Below are positions 63,873 through 64,000 of a stretch of 64,000 bases of DNA, piece by piece; the stretch's first letter is position 1; each line of letters begins with the position of its first letter. Origin of the DNA: Micromonospora parva. Lineage in GTDB: Bacteria > Actinomycetota > Actinomycetes > Mycobacteriales > Micromonosporaceae. Location: assembly GCF_000718515.1 (NCBI RefSeq), contig NZ_JNZS01000026.1, positions 1-64,000 of the forward strand. Direction: 5' to 3'. The translations under genes were made by a program, and so were the position numbers. The notes under the pieces are model-generated. The model was not told where the DNA came from, did not search any database, and worked only from the letters and a program-made list of their open reading frames with translations.

Positions 63873-64000
63873 TCAGCCCTGCGGGTTGCTCATCGCGAGG
63901 TCCTTGATGATGACCTCCTTCTTCGGGTGGCCGCCGCCGGCCTGCTGGGCGAACGCCCCGTCGTCGCCGGCCTTGGCCACGTCCTTGACCAGGTCCAGGC
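63873..64000 (-). CDS. ppiB: Peptidyl-prolyl isomerase (cyclophilin type), C-terminal part only
   Basis: The last 41 codons of a minus-strand gene that continues past the window. The read-out LDLVKDVAKAGDD, then GHPKKEVIIKDLAMSNPQG and stop, matches the C-terminus of bacterial cyclophilins, in which the last beta strand reads as VxIxxL. A cyclophilin gene convergent with relA is the usual actinobacterial neighbour. The start and catalytic residues lie outside the window. Confidence 0.7.
   Translation of the reverse strand, partial: LDLVKDVAKAGDDGAFAQQAGGGHPKKEVIIKDLAMSNPQG

Overview
The window is very GC-rich, tightly packed actinobacterial chromosome. GTG starts and ATGA stop/start overlaps are common. 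The gene content and order fit the family Micromonosporaceae (Micromonospora or a close relative). That family assignment is an inference from gene order, codon use and recalled intergenic palindromes; no 16S or marker comparison could be run.

Layout. (1) 0.1-8.8 kb: a divergent EF-G-like GTPase, then the conserved run pgsA-patA-pimA-(small membrane protein)-pdxS-pdxT-yebC, covering phosphatidylinositol/PIM lipid synthesis and vitamin B6 (PLP) synthesis. (2) 8.9-53.5 kb: a long accessory segment separating yebC from ruvC, which are usually close neighbours in actinobacteria. It carries a DUF402 protein, an ABC exporter with a two-component system, two PadR-controlled membrane-protein operons, two transmembrane Ser/Thr kinases, an ECF sigma/lipoprotein pair, a YciO-type protein, dnaE, an ABC-F ATPase with a suggestive leader, a VapBC-like pair, a CitAB/DctA dicarboxylate module, a SLATT-type membrane protein facing a small HEAT-like protein, a FUSC exporter, a TetR-controlled acyl-CoA/aldehyde/alcohol dehydrogenase group, an SPFH protein, a cobalamin-binding-like protein, a DHA2 MFS exporter with its TetR regulator, and a PucR regulator with 3-hydroxybutyrate dehydrogenase. 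(3) 53.5-54.25 kb: a gene-free stretch of short tandem repeats and one large palindrome. (4) 54.26-64 kb: the conserved run resumes with ruvC-ruvA-ruvB-yajC-secD-secF-apt-relA and ends in a convergent partial ppiB (Holliday junction processing, Sec translocation, purine salvage, stringent response).

The most distinctive non-coding signals are: a roughly 59-60 bp element that begins on a stop codon and leads to the next start codon, tandemly repeated between ruvA and ruvB and between pdxS and pdxT; a palindrome family with 19-nt loops in the pdxT-yebC and bdhA-ruvC gaps; other intergenic palindromes; and several well-formed operators (PadR and TetR types) next to their likely regulator genes. 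No tRNA, rRNA, CRISPR array, transposase, integrase or phage gene was recognised.
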